DNA of 64,000 nucleotides from Micromonospora lupini (GTDB lineage: Bacteria > Actinomycetota > Actinomycetes > Mycobacteriales > Micromonosporaceae): positions 811,001 through 875,000 of the forward strand of contig NZ_JAPENL010000002.1 of assembly GCF_026342015.1 (NCBI RefSeq), given 5' to 3'. Both the position numbers and the translations under genes were made by a program. Below the pieces are notes generated by a model that was not told the origin of the DNA, did no database searches, and was given only the letters and a program-made list of their open reading frames with translations. Of the stretch, positions 15,127-24,143 are shown piece after piece; position 1 is the stretch's first letter; each line of letters starts with the position of its first letter.

Positions 15127-15663
15127 TCAGGCCGGCGGGGGCGGCGGATCGAGCCGGTAGCCGACCCCGCGCACGGTGTGCACCCGTGGCCCTCCCGGAA
15201 GGCCGCGCAGCTTGTGCCGGAGCCGCTTGATCGCGGAGTGCAGGATCGCCGTGTCGCCGAGGTACGCGCCGGCCCAGACCGCGGCGAAGAGCTGCTCGTA
15301 GCTCCACACCACAAGCGGCGGACCGACGAGCCGGGCGAGCAGCTCCCGTTCGTTACGGGTGAGCGGGAGTGGATCGCCGCGCCAGGTGACCAGGTGCCCG
15401 GCCCGGTCGACGACCAGCTCACCCCAACTGACCCGCCCCTGCGGCGGCGCCGGCGGGGTGGTCGGCCCGACGGCCGGCGTCGAGCCTCCCGACTGTGGGA
15501 ACAGCATTGCCCGCAGCTGGGTCAGGTCGGCACAGGTCACGACCGGCCCGATCCCGTCGAGCTGCCGTAGCACCCGCTCGCGCACCGAGACGTCCGCACT
15601 GACGCAGACGACGATCGGGACCTCTGCACCACCCGCGACCACCACCCGATGATAGTGACGCAT
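15127..15663 (-). CDS. OmpR/PhoB-type winged-helix regulator with truncated receiver
   Basis: A 178-residue regulator. The C-terminal half (about 85-175) is a clear OmpR-type winged helix ending HTVRGVGYRLD. The N-terminal region starts like a receiver domain (VPIVVCVSADVSVRERVLRQL) but is only about 60 residues long, with no recognisable phosphoacceptor aspartate and a Gly/Pro-rich linker following. It is therefore likely phosphorylation-independent. No histidine kinase is adjacent. The ATG at 15663 is used; an in-frame GTG at 15690 would add nine residues. It is divergent from the large subtilase gene and may control it and the membrane protein downstream. Confidence 0.72.
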   Translation of the reverse strand: MRHYHRVVVAGGAEVPIVVCVSADVSVRERVLRQLDGIGPVVTCADLTQLRAMLFPQSGGSTPAVGPTTPPAPPQGRVSWGELVVDRAGHLVTWRGDPLPLTRNERELLARLVGPPLVVWSYEQLFAAVWAGAYLGDTAILHSAIKRLRHKLRGLPGGPRVHTVRGVGYRLDPPPPPA

Positions 15664-15878
15664 GCCGATGTATTTCGGGACCCCGTCCACTCCCGAAACG
15701 ACGCCACGTCACTGACCAGGTACCGAACGGCGTTATTCAGTGAGCACCGTCCGAGCACGCCTGAGCAGGACTGTCAGCGGACGTGGGGGCGCCACCCCAC
15801 CCCAACCGCCCGCTGCGCGGCCGTCCCGGCGGTGCGCGCCAGTCCCGAACACATCGGGACCCAATGTGGGGAGGAACA

Positions 15879-18800
15879 GTGCTCCGACCATCAACCCTGA
15901 GGTCCGCTCTCTGGCGGACGGCCGTGGCCTGCGGCGCGGCCCTGCTGGCCCTCACCGCCCAGCCCGCCGTCGCCGCCCGACCCGCGCCCGCGCCGGCCCG
16001 CGTGGACCAGCGACTGATCCGCCAGCTCGGCACGACGGGCAGCGCGACTTTCCTGGTCTACCTGCGGGACACCGCGCCGGTGGCGCGGACCGCGAAGCTG
16101 CGCGACCCGGACGACCGGGCGCGCGAGGTGCACCGGCTGCTCACGACGACCGCGCAGCGCACCCAGAAGGGCCTGCGCTCGCTGCTCACGACCCGCAAGG
16201 CGCCACACACCGCCTACTGGATCGCCAACGCGATACGCGTGACAGGCAACCGCACGCTGCTCGACGAGATCGCCAAGCGGCCCGAGGTCGGCCGGATCGA
16301 GCCGACCCGCAGCTACCGCCTGGTGCGCCCGACACCGACCGCCGCCAGCCACGTCGACGCCGACGGCACCGAGTGGGGACTCACCAACATCAACGCCCCG
16401 CAGGTGTGGAACGAGCTCGGCGACCGCGGCGAGGGCCTGGTGGTCGCCAACATCGACAGCGGCGTCCAGTACGACCATCCGGCGCTGGTCGGGGCGTACC
16501 GTGGGAACCTCGGCGGTGGCGCCTTCGACCACAACCACAACTGGTACGACCCGGCCGGCGTGTGCCCGAGCGCCGAGCCCTGCGACAACAGTGGCCACGG
16601 CACGCACACCATGGGCACGATGGTCGGCGACGACCACGCCGGCAACCAGATCGGTGTCGCCCCCGGCGCGAAGTGGATCACCGCGAAGGGGTGCGAGACC
16701 GACTCCTGCACCGACGCCTCGCTGCTCGCGGCCGGCCAGTGGGTGCTGGCCCCGACCGACCTGAACGGACAGAACCCCCGCCCCGACCTGCGCCCCGACG
16801 TGGTCAACAACTCCTGGGGCGGCGCCGGCGGCGACCCGTGGTTCCAGCAGACCATCGCGGCCTGGCGGGCGGCCGGCATCTTCGGGGTCTTCTCGGCGGG
16901 AAACGACGGCCCGGACTGCGGCAGCGCCGGCTCACCCGGAGACAACGCCAACGCGTACGCGGTCGGCTCGTACGACGTGCACGACGCGATCTCCGACTTC
17001 TCCGGCCGTGGCGACGGCACCGACGCGCGCTCGTACAAGCCGAACGTCGCCGCTCCGGGCAGCAACGTGCGCTCGAGCGTCCCGGGCAACACCTACGCCG
17101 CCTTCGACGGCACCTCGATGGCCGCGCCGCACGTCTCCGGCACCGTCGCGCTGCTCTGGTCGGCGGCTCCGAGCCTGAAGGGTGACGTCACGGCCACCGA
17201 GGAGCTGCTGGACCGGACCGCACGCGACGTCGACGCCACCGCCTGCGGAGGCACCGCCGCCGACAACAACGTCTTCGGCGAGGGCCGGCTGGACGCGTAC
17301 GCGGCGGTGCGGGCCGCCCCGCGCGGCGCCGTCGGGCGGATCATCGGCACGGTCACCGCCGCCGGGAACGGCGACCCGATCGTCGGCGTGACAGTCGGCG
17401 ACGGCACCCGCAGTGTCACCACCGGCACGGACGGCCGGTACGCGCTCACCCTGCCGGCAGGCGAGGCCACTGTCACCGTCAGCGCCTACGGGTACGCCGG
17501 GCAGACGGCCACCGTCACCGTCACCGACGGCGGCACTGTCACCGAGGACTTCGCCCTGGCGGCGAACCCGTCGGTCACCGTGCGCGGCCGGGTCACCGAC
17601 GGCTCGGGGCACGGCTGGCCGCTGTACGCCCGGATCGATGTCGCCGGGCGTCCCGGTGGACCGGTGTTCACCGACCCGGCCACCGGGCGGTACTCGTTCA
17701 CCGTGCCGGGCGACACCACGTACCGGCTGACCGTCACCTCCCGCTACCCCGGCTACCGCACGGTCACCCGGGACGTGGTCACCGGCGCCGGGCCGGCAAC
17801 GGCCGACGTCGCCGTACCGGTTGAGGCCGTCTGCACGGCTTCCGGTTACGCCAGCAGCTTCGGCGCCCCGGTGCTGGCCGAGAGCTTCGACGGCGGCACC
17901 GCGCCGGACGGCTGGTCGGTGCGCAACCGCACCGACGACGGTGGCTGGGCCTTCACCGACCCCGGTGAGCGGGGCAACCTCACAGGCGGCAGCGGTGCCT
18001 TCGCCATCGCCGACAGCGACCGTCTCGGCTCCGGCAAGACCCAGGACACCGACCTGGTGTCCCCGACCGTCGACCTGCGCGCCACGCCCGCGCCGGTGCT
18101 GCGTTTCCGCAGCGACTGGCGGGCGGTAGGCGTGACCGACGCCGCCGACGTGGACGTCTCCACCGACGGCGGCGCCACCTGGACCACGGTCTGGCACCAG
18201 ACCGGCAGTCGGCGTGGACCGCTGCTCGAGGAGGTGCCCCTGGACCCGGCGGCGGGAGCCTCCACGGTGCGGGTCCGGTTCCGCTTCCACGGCACCTTCG
18301 CCTGGTGGTGGCAGGTGGACGACGTACAACTGGTCAACCGCGACTGCGTGCCGGCCGCCGGTGGTCTGCTGCTCGGCGTGACCACCGACCGCAACACCGG
18401 CACGCCGCTCAACGGGGTCGCCGTGGTCAGCGCCGACCGGCCGACCGACCACGGGACGTCGGCGTCGACACCTGACGACCCGACCCTGCCAGACGGCTTC
18501 TACTGGCTCTTCTCCGGACTGACCGGGGCACATCCGTTCACCGCCGGCCGAAATCCGTACCAGACGAGCACGAAGACGGCGACAGTGACCGCCGACGAGG
18601 CCCGACGGCTTGACGTCGCGCTGGCCGCCGGTCGACTCACGGTCAGCCCGACGAGCGTCGAGTCGTACCAGCCGTACGCCAGCAACCGGACCACGACGGT
18701 GACGGTTCGCAACACCGGCAGCGCGCCGGCCGCCGTCAACCTGGTGGAGCGCGGCGGGCGGTTCGACAGGCTGTCCAGGGCCGGTGCGCCTCTGCGGGAG

Positions 18801-20258
18801 CAGAAGATGAAGGGGGTCAGCAAGGCCCGCGCGGGCACCGCGTACGGCGGGGCGGGGGCGAGGACCTCGGCCGCGCCCCGGGCACAGGACGCCTGGACCG
18901 GGATCGCCGACCTGCCGGCGGCGGTCTACGACAACGCGGCGGCCACCCTCGACGGCAAGGTCTACTCCGTCGGCGGTGGCGGCGGCAGTGGCCTGGAGGG
19001 CAAGGCCTGGCGCTACGACCCCGACACGGACGCGTGGGCCGCGCTGCCCGACCTGCCGACCGCCCGGGCCAAGCCGGTCGCGGCAGCGGTCGGCGGCAAG
19101 CTCTACGTCCTCGGCGGCTGGGGCGCCGACGACGACACGGTCGCCTCGGTGGACGTGTTCGACCCGGCCACGGGGAGTTGGAGCACGGTGGCCGGGGCGA
19201 CCAACCCGTTCCCGGCCGCGGCGGCCGGCGGCGCGGTGACAGGTGGAAAGGTCTACCTGGTCGGTGGCTGCCTGGACAGCGACTGCACCGACTCGGACCG
19301 GCTCGTCGTCTTCGACCCGTCGACCGGCGCGTTCCACACCGGCGCCGCCTACCCGCATCCGGTCTCCTGGCTCTCCTGCGGCGGGATCGGCAGCGCGATC
19401 TACTGCGCCGGCGGCACCGGCAGCACCGAGCACACCGACGCCTACCGCTACGACCCAGCTTCGGACACCTGGCATCCGCTGCGGAACCTGCCCGTGGACC
19501 TCTGGGGTTCCCAGTACACGGCGGCCGGTGACCTGCTGGTCCTGGCCGGCGGGGTCACTGGCGCTTCGACCACGGTGACCAACCGGACCATCGCGTACGA
19601 CCCGGTGGCCGGCAGTTGGCGGGACCTGCCCAACGTCCAGTTCGGCAGGTACCGGGGCGCCGCCGCCTGCGGCGCGTACAAGATCGGTGGTTCGCCGACG
19701 CCCTTCGTCGGCAGCGCCGAGAGTGAGCGGCTCAGCGGCCTGGACCTGTGCGGCGGGGAGGCGGACCTCCCCTGGCTCGCCACCACGCCCGGCACCTTCA
19801 CCCTGGCCCCGGGCTCCTCCCGCACGGTCACCGTCAAGCTGACCGCCACGGCGACTGCCGGCGTGGCCCAGCCGGGCACCTACTCCGGTGAGCTGGGCGT
19901 CGCCTCCGACACGCCGTACCCGGTCGCAGCGGTGCCGGTGCGAATGAACGTGTCGCCGCCGGCCAGTTGGGGCAGGATCCAGGGCACCGTCACCGGGGTC
20001 ACCTGCCGAGGAGCCACCGTCGGCGTCGCGGCGACGGTCCGGGTGAACCTGCAGGGTACGACGACCGGCTACACCCTGATCGCGGACGCCCAGGGCCGGT
20101 ACGCCTGGTGGCTGCCGAAGGGCCGCTACGAGGTGATCGTCGCCAAGGACGCCTGGGTGCCGCAGACGCAGCGCACGCGGATCGAGGCCGGCATCGTCGA
20201 CACGCTCGACGTCACCCTCGACCCGGTCTCGCCCTGCACGAAAGCCACTGGCATCTGA
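15879..20258 (+). CDS. Secreted S8 subtilase with carboxypeptidase-regulatory-like and Kelch domains
   Basis: A 1459-residue exported protein. Order: signal peptide (cleavage near AVAA, about residue 32), inhibitor-like prodomain (about 45-140), subtilisin catalytic domain with D193 (NIDSGV), H240 (GHGTHT) and S413 (GTSMAAP), two Gly-rich carboxypeptidase-regulatory-like domains, a jelly-roll-like segment (ESFDGGTAPDGW), another regulatory-like domain, at least five Kelch repeats (for example KLYVLGGWG, KVYLVGGC) and a final beta domain. It probably acts outside the cell, Kelch and Ig-like modules binding substrate or surface. The GTG at 15879 follows GGGGAGGA (15868-15875) closely; an ATG at 15864 is the alternative. 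No cell-wall sorting signal is visible. Confidence 0.88.
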   Translation: MLRPSTLRSALWRTAVACGAALLALTAQPAVAARPAPAPARVDQRLIRQLGTTGSATFLVYLRDTAPVARTAKLRDPDDRAREVHRLLTTTAQRTQKGLRSLLTTRKAPHTAYWIANAIRVTGNRTLLDEIAKRPEVGRIEPTRSYRLVRPTPTAASHVDADGTEWGLTNINAPQVWNELGDRGEGLVVANIDSGVQYDHPALVGAYRGNLGGGAFDHNHNWYDPAGVCPSAEPCDNSGHGTHTMGTMVGDDHAGNQIGVAPGAKWITAKGCETDSCTDASLLAAGQWVLAPTDLNGQNPRPDLRPDVVNNSWGGAGGDPWFQQTIAAWRAAGIFGVFSAGNDGPDCGSAGSPGDNANAYAVGSYDVHDAISDFSGRGDGTDARSYKPNVAAPGSNVRSSVPGNTYAAFDGTSMAAPHVSGTVALLWSAAPSLKGDVTATEELLDRTARDVDATACGGTAADNNVFGEGRLDAYAAVRAAPRGAVGRIIGTVTAAGNGDPIVGVTVGDGTRSVTTGTDGRYALTLPAGEATVTVSAYGYAGQTATVTVTDGGTVTEDFALAANPSVTVRGRVTDGSGHGWPLYARIDVAGRPGGPVFTDPATGRYSFTVPGDTTYRLTVTSRYPGYRTVTRDVVTGAGPATADVAVPVEAVCTASGYASSFGAPVLAESFDGGTAPDGWSVRNRTDDGGWAFTDPGERGNLTGGSGAFAIADSDRLGSGKTQDTDLVSPTVDLRATPAPVLRFRSDWRAVGVTDAADVDVSTDGGATWTTVWHQTGSRRGPLLEEVPLDPAAGASTVRVRFRFHGTFAWWWQVDDVQLVNRDCVPAAGGLLLGVTTDRNTGTPLNGVAVVSADRPTDHGTSASTPDDPTLPDGFYWLFSGLTGAHPFTAGRNPYQTSTKTATVTADEARRLDVALAAGRLTVSPTSVESYQPYASNRTTTVTVRNTGSAPAAVNLVERGGRFDRLSRAGAPLREQKMKGVSKARAGTAYGGAGARTSAAPRAQDAWTGIADLPAAVYDNAAATLDGKVYSVGGGGGSGLEGKAWRYDPDTDAWAALPDLPTARAKPVAAAVGGKLYVLGGWGADDDTVASVDVFDPATGSWSTVAGATNPFPAAAAGGAVTGGKVYLVGGCLDSDCTDSDRLVVFDPSTGAFHTGAAYPHPVSWLSCGGIGSAIYCAGGTGSTEHTDAYRYDPASDTWHPLRNLPVDLWGSQYTAAGDLLVLAGGVTGASTTVTNRTIAYDPVAGSWRDLPNVQFGRYRGAAACGAYKIGGSPTPFVGSAESERLSGLDLCGGEADLPWLATTPGTFTLAPGSSRTVTVKLTATATAGVAQPGTYSGELGVASDTPYPVAAVPVRMNVSPPASWGRIQGTVTGVTCRGATVGVAATVRVNLQGTTTGYTLIADAQGRYAWWLPKGRYEVIVAKDAWVPQTQRTRIEAGIVDTLDVTLDPVSPCTKATGI

Positions 20259-20313
20259 CCGACACCAGCGGGTGGCCGGCGACCGTTCGGTCCCCGGCCA
20301 CCTGCGGTGACGA

Positions 20314-20355
20314 CGACCGGGGCCGGTCACCCAGGAGGGTGACCGGCCCCGGTCG
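20314..20355. terminator. Bidirectional terminator, 19-bp perfect stem
   Basis: Arms 20314-20332 and 20337-20355 are fully complementary with a 4-base AGGA loop. It lies between the convergent subtilase and sseC genes. Confidence 0.85.
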
Positions 20356-20369
20356 ATCAGAGCAGTGGG

Positions 20370-20690
20370 TCAGGCGACGGTGACTGTTACCTCGTTGATG
20401 CCCCGGCCGGCGGTGACGGCGGCGTCGCCGTTGCCGTGCCGGGACAGCGCCCGCAACGTCCAGGAACCCGGCGCGGCGAAGAACCGGAACTGGCCGGCCG
20501 CCGACGTGACCACCTCGGCGGTGAACTCACCTGTCGAGTCGAGCAGTCGGACGTACGCGCCCGGCACGGCCTCGTCCTCCGCCGAGCGGACGATGCCTGT
20601 GATGACGGTTTCCTTCTCCAGGTCCAGGCTGGCCGGCAGCGGCGCGGCCTGGTCGGGTGCGGCGCAACCCGCAGCTGTGGGAGCAGTCAT
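20370..20690 (-). CDS. sseC: DUF1416 protein SseC
   Basis: A 106-residue protein that strongly resembles mycobacterial SseC: conserved core LDLEKETVITG, then VRLLDSTGEFTAEVV and FRFFAAPGSWTLRALS, a transthyretin-like beta fold. A cysteine is near the N-terminus (AGCAAP). SseC is always found next to CysA-type thiosulfate sulfurtransferases; its exact role in sulfur transfer is unknown. The ATG at 20690 is used; a GTG at 20699 would overlap the cysA stop as GTGA and is equally possible. Same operon as cysA. Confidence 0.88.
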   Translation of the reverse strand: MTAPTAAGCAAPDQAAPLPASLDLEKETVITGIVRSAEDEAVPGAYVRLLDSTGEFTAEVVTSAAGQFRFFAAPGSWTLRALSRHGNGDAAVTAGRGINEVTVTVA

Positions 20691-20695
20691 GGCGA

Positions 20696-21544
20696 TCACG
20701 CCTCCCCGGGCTCGTCGCCGAGCGCGACAGGCACGCCGACGAGCGACCCGTACTCGGTCCAGGAACCGTCGTAGTTCTTCACGTTGCGGTGCCCGAGCAG
20801 CTCCTGCAGCACGAACCAGGTGTGCGAGGAACGCTCGCCGATCCGGCAGTACGCGATGGTCTCCTTGCCGTCGTCAAGCCCCGCGTCGCCGTAGATCTTG
20901 CGCAGCTCGTCGTCGGACCGGAAGGTGCCGTCCTCGTTGGCGGCCTTGGACCACGGGACGCTGATCGCGGTCGGAATGTGACCGGCCCGCTGCGCCTGCT
21001 CCTGCGGCAGGTGGGCGGGGGCGAGCAGCCGACCGGCGAACTCGTCGGGGCTGCGCACGTCGACAAGGTTCTTGGTGCCGATCGCGGCGACGACCTCGTC
21101 GCGGAAGGCCCGGATGGAGGTGTCCGGCTCCTGCGCGACGTACTGGGTGGCCGGGCGGGTCGCCGTCTCGGTGACCAGCGGCCGGGCGTCCAGCTCCCAC
21201 TTCTTGCGACCGCCGTCGAGCAGCTTCACGTCGCGGTGGCCGTAGAGCTTGAAGTACCAGTAGGCGTACGCCGCGAACCAGTTGTTGTTGCCGCCGTACA
21301 GGATGACGGTGTCGTCGTTGCTGATGCCCCGCTCGGACAGCAGCGCCTCGAACTGCGTCTTGTTGACGAAGTCGCGGCGGACCTGGTCCTGGAGGTCGGT
21401 CTTCCAGTCGATCTTGATGGCGCCGGCGATGTGGCCGGTCTCGTAGGCCGAGGTGTCCTCGTCGACCTCGACGAAGACGACGCCCGGGGCGTCAAGGTTC
21501 TTCTCGGCCCACTCGACCGAGACGAGTGCGGTGTCGCGACTCAT
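20696..21544 (-). CDS. cysA: Thiosulfate sulfurtransferase (rhodanese), CysA type
   Basis: A 282-residue two-domain rhodanese. The N-terminal domain is catalytically inactive; the C-terminal domain carries the active-site loop CRIGERS with the persulfide-forming cysteine. It transfers sulfane sulfur from thiosulfate to cyanide or thiols and is linked to cysteine and Fe-S supply. The ATG at 21544 is the one directly before the rhodanese fold. A cysteine-rich leader peptide is encoded about 210 bases upstream. M. tuberculosis has the same cysA-sseC pair (Rv0815c-Rv0814c). Confidence 0.92.
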   Translation of the reverse strand: MSRDTALVSVEWAEKNLDAPGVVFVEVDEDTSAYETGHIAGAIKIDWKTDLQDQVRRDFVNKTQFEALLSERGISNDDTVILYGGNNNWFAAYAYWYFKLYGHRDVKLLDGGRKKWELDARPLVTETATRPATQYVAQEPDTSIRAFRDEVVAAIGTKNLVDVRSPDEFAGRLLAPAHLPQEQAQRAGHIPTAISVPWSKAANEDGTFRSDDELRKIYGDAGLDDGKETIAYCRIGERSSHTWFVLQELLGHRNVKNYDGSWTEYGSLVGVPVALGDEPGEA

Positions 21545-21695
21545 CGAATCACTCCCTGGTGAGGATGGATGGTGAGCCAACGCGCGAATATCGATGGGTT
21601 GAACTGTCGCACCGCGCGCGGGACCCAGCGGAAGGACGGGATCACTGGTTCGTGCGACGGCGCCGCTGCCGGGCGTTCGGTGGGATCACCGCAAA

Positions 21696-21737
21696 GGGTC
21701 GAGGACCCTGCGTGCCGGTGGCCGCCGTCAGGCGGCC
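21696..21737 (-). promoter_or_regulatory. Hairpins between the leader peptide and cysA (attenuator candidate)
   Basis: Two small stems lie downstream of the leader stop: GGCCGCC-TGAC-GGCGGCC (21737 to 21720 on the minus strand) and GGGTC-CTC-GACCC (21708 to 21696). They are placed where ribosome stalling on the cysteine codons could alter folding before cysA. The region 21545-21695 contains no other gene that I can support. Confidence 0.4.
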
Positions 21738-21753
21738 AGAAACAGCCCCGCCG

Positions 21754-21831
21754 TCAGATGACAGGGCGACACAGGCAGGTGGCCACGCGGCACAGGTCGA
21801 CCGCGCGCCGTTTGGTGAGGTGGGTCCCCAT
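21754..21831 (-). CDS. Cysteine-rich leader peptide of the cysA operon
   Basis: A 25-residue reading frame starting at ATG 21831 and ending at TGA 21754. It contains cysteines at positions 14, 19 and 21 in the motif LCRVATCLCR, preceded by TKRRAVD. This matches the family of short actinobacterial leader peptides annotated upstream of sulfur genes. A TAGGCT hexamer ends 8 bases before the ATG, so the peptide is read from a leaderless mRNA. In mycobacteria such polycysteine leaders report low cysteine by ribosome stalling and raise translation of the downstream operon. Here the likely target is cysA-sseC. Confidence 0.85.
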   Translation of the reverse strand: MGTHLTKRRAVDLCRVATCLCRPVI

Positions 21832-21839
21832 GAGCACGG

Positions 21840-21845
21840 AGCCTA
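21840..21845 (-). promoter_or_regulatory. -10 box TAGGCT, leaderless promoter of the leader peptide and cysA operon
   Basis: TAGGCT on the minus strand ends 8 bases before the leader ATG at 21831. Confidence 0.55.
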
Positions 21846-21946
21846 CCAGCCAGTGACCGGGCTGCCACTGGACCGACCACCATCCGGGATCGTCCGGGCC
21901 GCGGGGCCGCTGCGGCGTCCCGCGGTCCGGACCATTGACGCGCCGC

Positions 21947-22735
21947 TTAGCCGGCAGAGTTGATGGGCACGTTCTTCGCGTCGGCGGTGACCGCCAGCCC
22001 CTCGGGCAACGGCCGAACCTCCCGGACCGCGAGCTGGAACGGCAGGTCGGGCAGCGGCACGTCGATGGAGATGCCCTCGGCGTACTTGTTCAGGATCGTG
22101 CGGGCCAGCGGCAGGTTCGGCAGGCCGGCGGCGTCCAGGTTGCTGAAGCGCAGGGCCACGGCGCCGTTCTTGGCGACTGTGACGTCGGCGGTGCCGGCCA
22201 CTGTGAACTTCTGGCCGAGGATGTCGACCGGGGCGGTGACGGCGAGTTTGCCGCCCTGCTCGCCGAGGGTGAGCCCGGGTCGGTTCAGCAGCGCGGCGAG
22301 GCTCTCGTAGCTGATCGTGCCGGTGCCGTTGACCGTGTCGGCGACGACGTCGCCCTGCCCGGACCGCAGCGTGTCCAGCGAGGCCCGCACGTTGCGGGCG
22401 TCCACGTCAAGCACCGGCAGCCGTACGGCGTCACCTTCGACCGACGCCTGCACGTCACGCAGCGTGATGGAGATCCGCTCGTACCGGCCGTCCAGCACCT
22501 GGGTGAGGAACGGCGTCCCGGCGACCTCGACGTCGGGCTTGGCCGACTGCGCCCCCTGCTTGCTGATCTCCTGGCTGACCCGCTCGGCGATGAGCCGCTC
22601 GGCCACGCCGACCGCCACCCGGTCGGCGACCACCAGCAGGCCCGCCACCACCAGGAGCAGGACGACCAGGCCGATGAGCAGCTTGCGGCCGCGCCGTCGG
22701 GGCCGGGCTTCGCCAGCCGGATACTCCTGGGCCAC
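21947..22735 (-). CDS. lmeA: LmeA-family phospholipid-binding protein (DUF2993)
   Basis: A 262-residue protein with an N-terminal membrane anchor or uncleaved signal (about residues 18-40) after an Arg-rich stretch, then the DUF2993 domain of BPI/TULIP-like lipid binding. M. tuberculosis LmeA (Rv0817c, same neighbourhood) is a periplasmic phospholipid-binding protein needed for lipomannan elongation. In this organism the role in envelope lipid or lipoglycan assembly is inferred. GTG start at 22735. It lies 115 bases upstream of the cysA leader on the same strand and appears to be a separate unit. Confidence 0.82.
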   Translation of the reverse strand: MAQEYPAGEARPRRRGRKLLIGLVVLLLVVAGLLVVADRVAVGVAERLIAERVSQEISKQGAQSAKPDVEVAGTPFLTQVLDGRYERISITLRDVQASVEGDAVRLPVLDVDARNVRASLDTLRSGQGDVVADTVNGTGTISYESLAALLNRPGLTLGEQGGKLAVTAPVDILGQKFTVAGTADVTVAKNGAVALRFSNLDAAGLPNLPLARTILNKYAEGISIDVPLPDLPFQLAVREVRPLPEGLAVTADAKNVPINSAG

Positions 22736-22840
22736 GCCGCCTCCTGTCTTCGCCCGCCGCGATGCGACGGGACGTCCGAACCGGTGCCGCAGCGCGGCGC
22801 ACCCGTAGGTACCCGACCGACACCTGCCTCAACCGTGGGC

Positions 22841-23896
22841 TCAGAGGAACAGCATGCACATGGCGTACGCGGCGGGCGCGGCCAGGGCGAACCCGCCGAG
22901 CGGACCCTGCATGTGCCGGGCGACCCACATGGTGGGCGGTTCGCCGGCCATCAGGCGGCCCGCCTCCGCGTACCCCACGGCGAGATCGGAGAGGACGGCG
23001 GTGACGGCCGCGACCAGGCCGATCACGGCGGCCCGGGTCGGCGTGAAGGGGGCCACCAGATAGCTGCCGAGGACCGCGCTGCCAAGCGTGCCCACCATCG
23101 CGCCGGCGACGACGCCGGCCGCGCCCCGGGGCACCTGCGGGGCCAGTCGGGGCCACGGCAGCACGGCGTCGGTGAGCCTGGCGACGGTAAGCGCCACCCC
23201 GCTCGCGGTCAGGCAGACCGTGATCGCCTGGGTGCCGGCCGGGATGCGGCTGAGCACGATCAGGGTGCCGAAGGCGACGACCCCGACCACGATGAGCAGT
23301 GTGGCGCCGAGTGAGTCGGTGACCCGGACGCGGTCGACCCGGCGGACCAGCTGGCCGAGCACGGCGGCCAGGAAGCCGCCGACGGCGAGGTAGCCCAGCG
23401 GCGCCAGGCCGGCGACGTCGCTCTGGACGGCGGCGATGTCGGCGGCGGCGGCGACCACGGCGCTGATCCCGCCGACCAGCAGCAGCGCGGGTGGGCGCAT
23501 GGCCATCGTCCAGGCGAGCACGAACAGCAGTTGGACGCCGAAGACGATGAAGGCGAACGGCAGGCGGTGACCGGGCCCGGACGTCTGCGCGCCGAGCACC
23601 AGGCCCACCCCGAGCAGCGCGGCGAAACCGGCGATTGTCAACGCCAGCGGGCGGTGCACGTCCACCGGGACGGCGGCCTCCTCCTCCGGCTCGTCGACCT
23701 CGTCCTCGGATTTGCGGGCCGGCTCCCCTGCGCGGCGGGCCCGGCGCGGCTTACCCCGTTCACGACGTTCGCCGTCGGCGACTGCCGGTCCGGTGCGAGG
23801 CGCGGGGGGCTGGCCACGGGTCGGAGCGGCCGGACCCGGGCGGGGGCCGTCGGACCACGATTCGCGGCCGGCGTCGGGCGAGGTGGAGGGGAACAC
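22841..23896 (-). CDS. Polytopic membrane protein of unknown function
   Basis: A 351-residue protein. The first ~85 residues are disordered and highly charged (Arg/Pro-rich, then an acidic DEVDEPEEE stretch). From about residue 88 onward there are roughly ten hydrophobic segments separated by short loops. Near the C-terminus the LSDLAVGYAEAGRL loop is faintly reminiscent of CDP-diglyceride synthetases, but the catalytic signature is absent, so I do not assign it. It lies 105 bases before lmeA on the same strand and is divergent from glnR. Confidence 0.7.
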   Translation of the reverse strand: MFPSTSPDAGRESWSDGPRPGPAAPTRGQPPAPRTGPAVADGERRERGKPRRARRAGEPARKSEDEVDEPEEEAAVPVDVHRPLALTIAGFAALLGVGLVLGAQTSGPGHRLPFAFIVFGVQLLFVLAWTMAMRPPALLLVGGISAVVAAAADIAAVQSDVAGLAPLGYLAVGGFLAAVLGQLVRRVDRVRVTDSLGATLLIVVGVVAFGTLIVLSRIPAGTQAITVCLTASGVALTVARLTDAVLPWPRLAPQVPRGAAGVVAGAMVGTLGSAVLGSYLVAPFTPTRAAVIGLVAAVTAVLSDLAVGYAEAGRLMAGEPPTMWVARHMQGPLGGFALAAPAAYAMCMLFL

Positions 23897-24143
23897 GCCC
23901 CGATCGTGCCAGATCGGCTGCCCGACACGGCGGTCACGGGTTTCCGCAACGTTAAAACCTGCGCCACGATCAGGGGCAAGCTAGACAAACGGGAAATGAC
24001 CTGAAGGCGCGGCCGAGGCGATCGGTTACTCTCAACGCGTTACCCGCCCGTCAGCGACGCCGGGACCACGCAATTTCTCAGCGCACTCTGCCACGAGTGT
24101 GTCTGGTCGCGTGCGGCCTCGCGCCGCCGGGACGGAGGTGATC

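Noticed and set aside
15864..15878. ATG at 15864 as start of the Kelch subtilase
   Set aside because: The purine-rich ribosome-binding site GGGGAGGA lies downstream of this ATG and serves the GTG at 15879; kept only as an alternative.
16932..20330. Very long open frame on the minus strand opposite the Kelch subtilase
   Set aside because: Its predicted protein is Arg/Gly/Val-rich without domains, as expected from the mirror frame of a GC-rich gene; the plus-strand protein has clear catalytic and Kelch motifs.
22841..23896. Phosphatidate cytidylyltransferase
   Set aside because: Only a faint similarity in one loop; the conserved catalytic signature of CdsA is absent.
24025..24046. GlnR operator upstream of glnR (GTTAC words in GGTTACTCTCAACGCGTTACC)
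   Set aside because: The half-sites are direct GTTAC repeats and do not follow the GTNAC-N6-GAAAC pattern of known GlnR sites.
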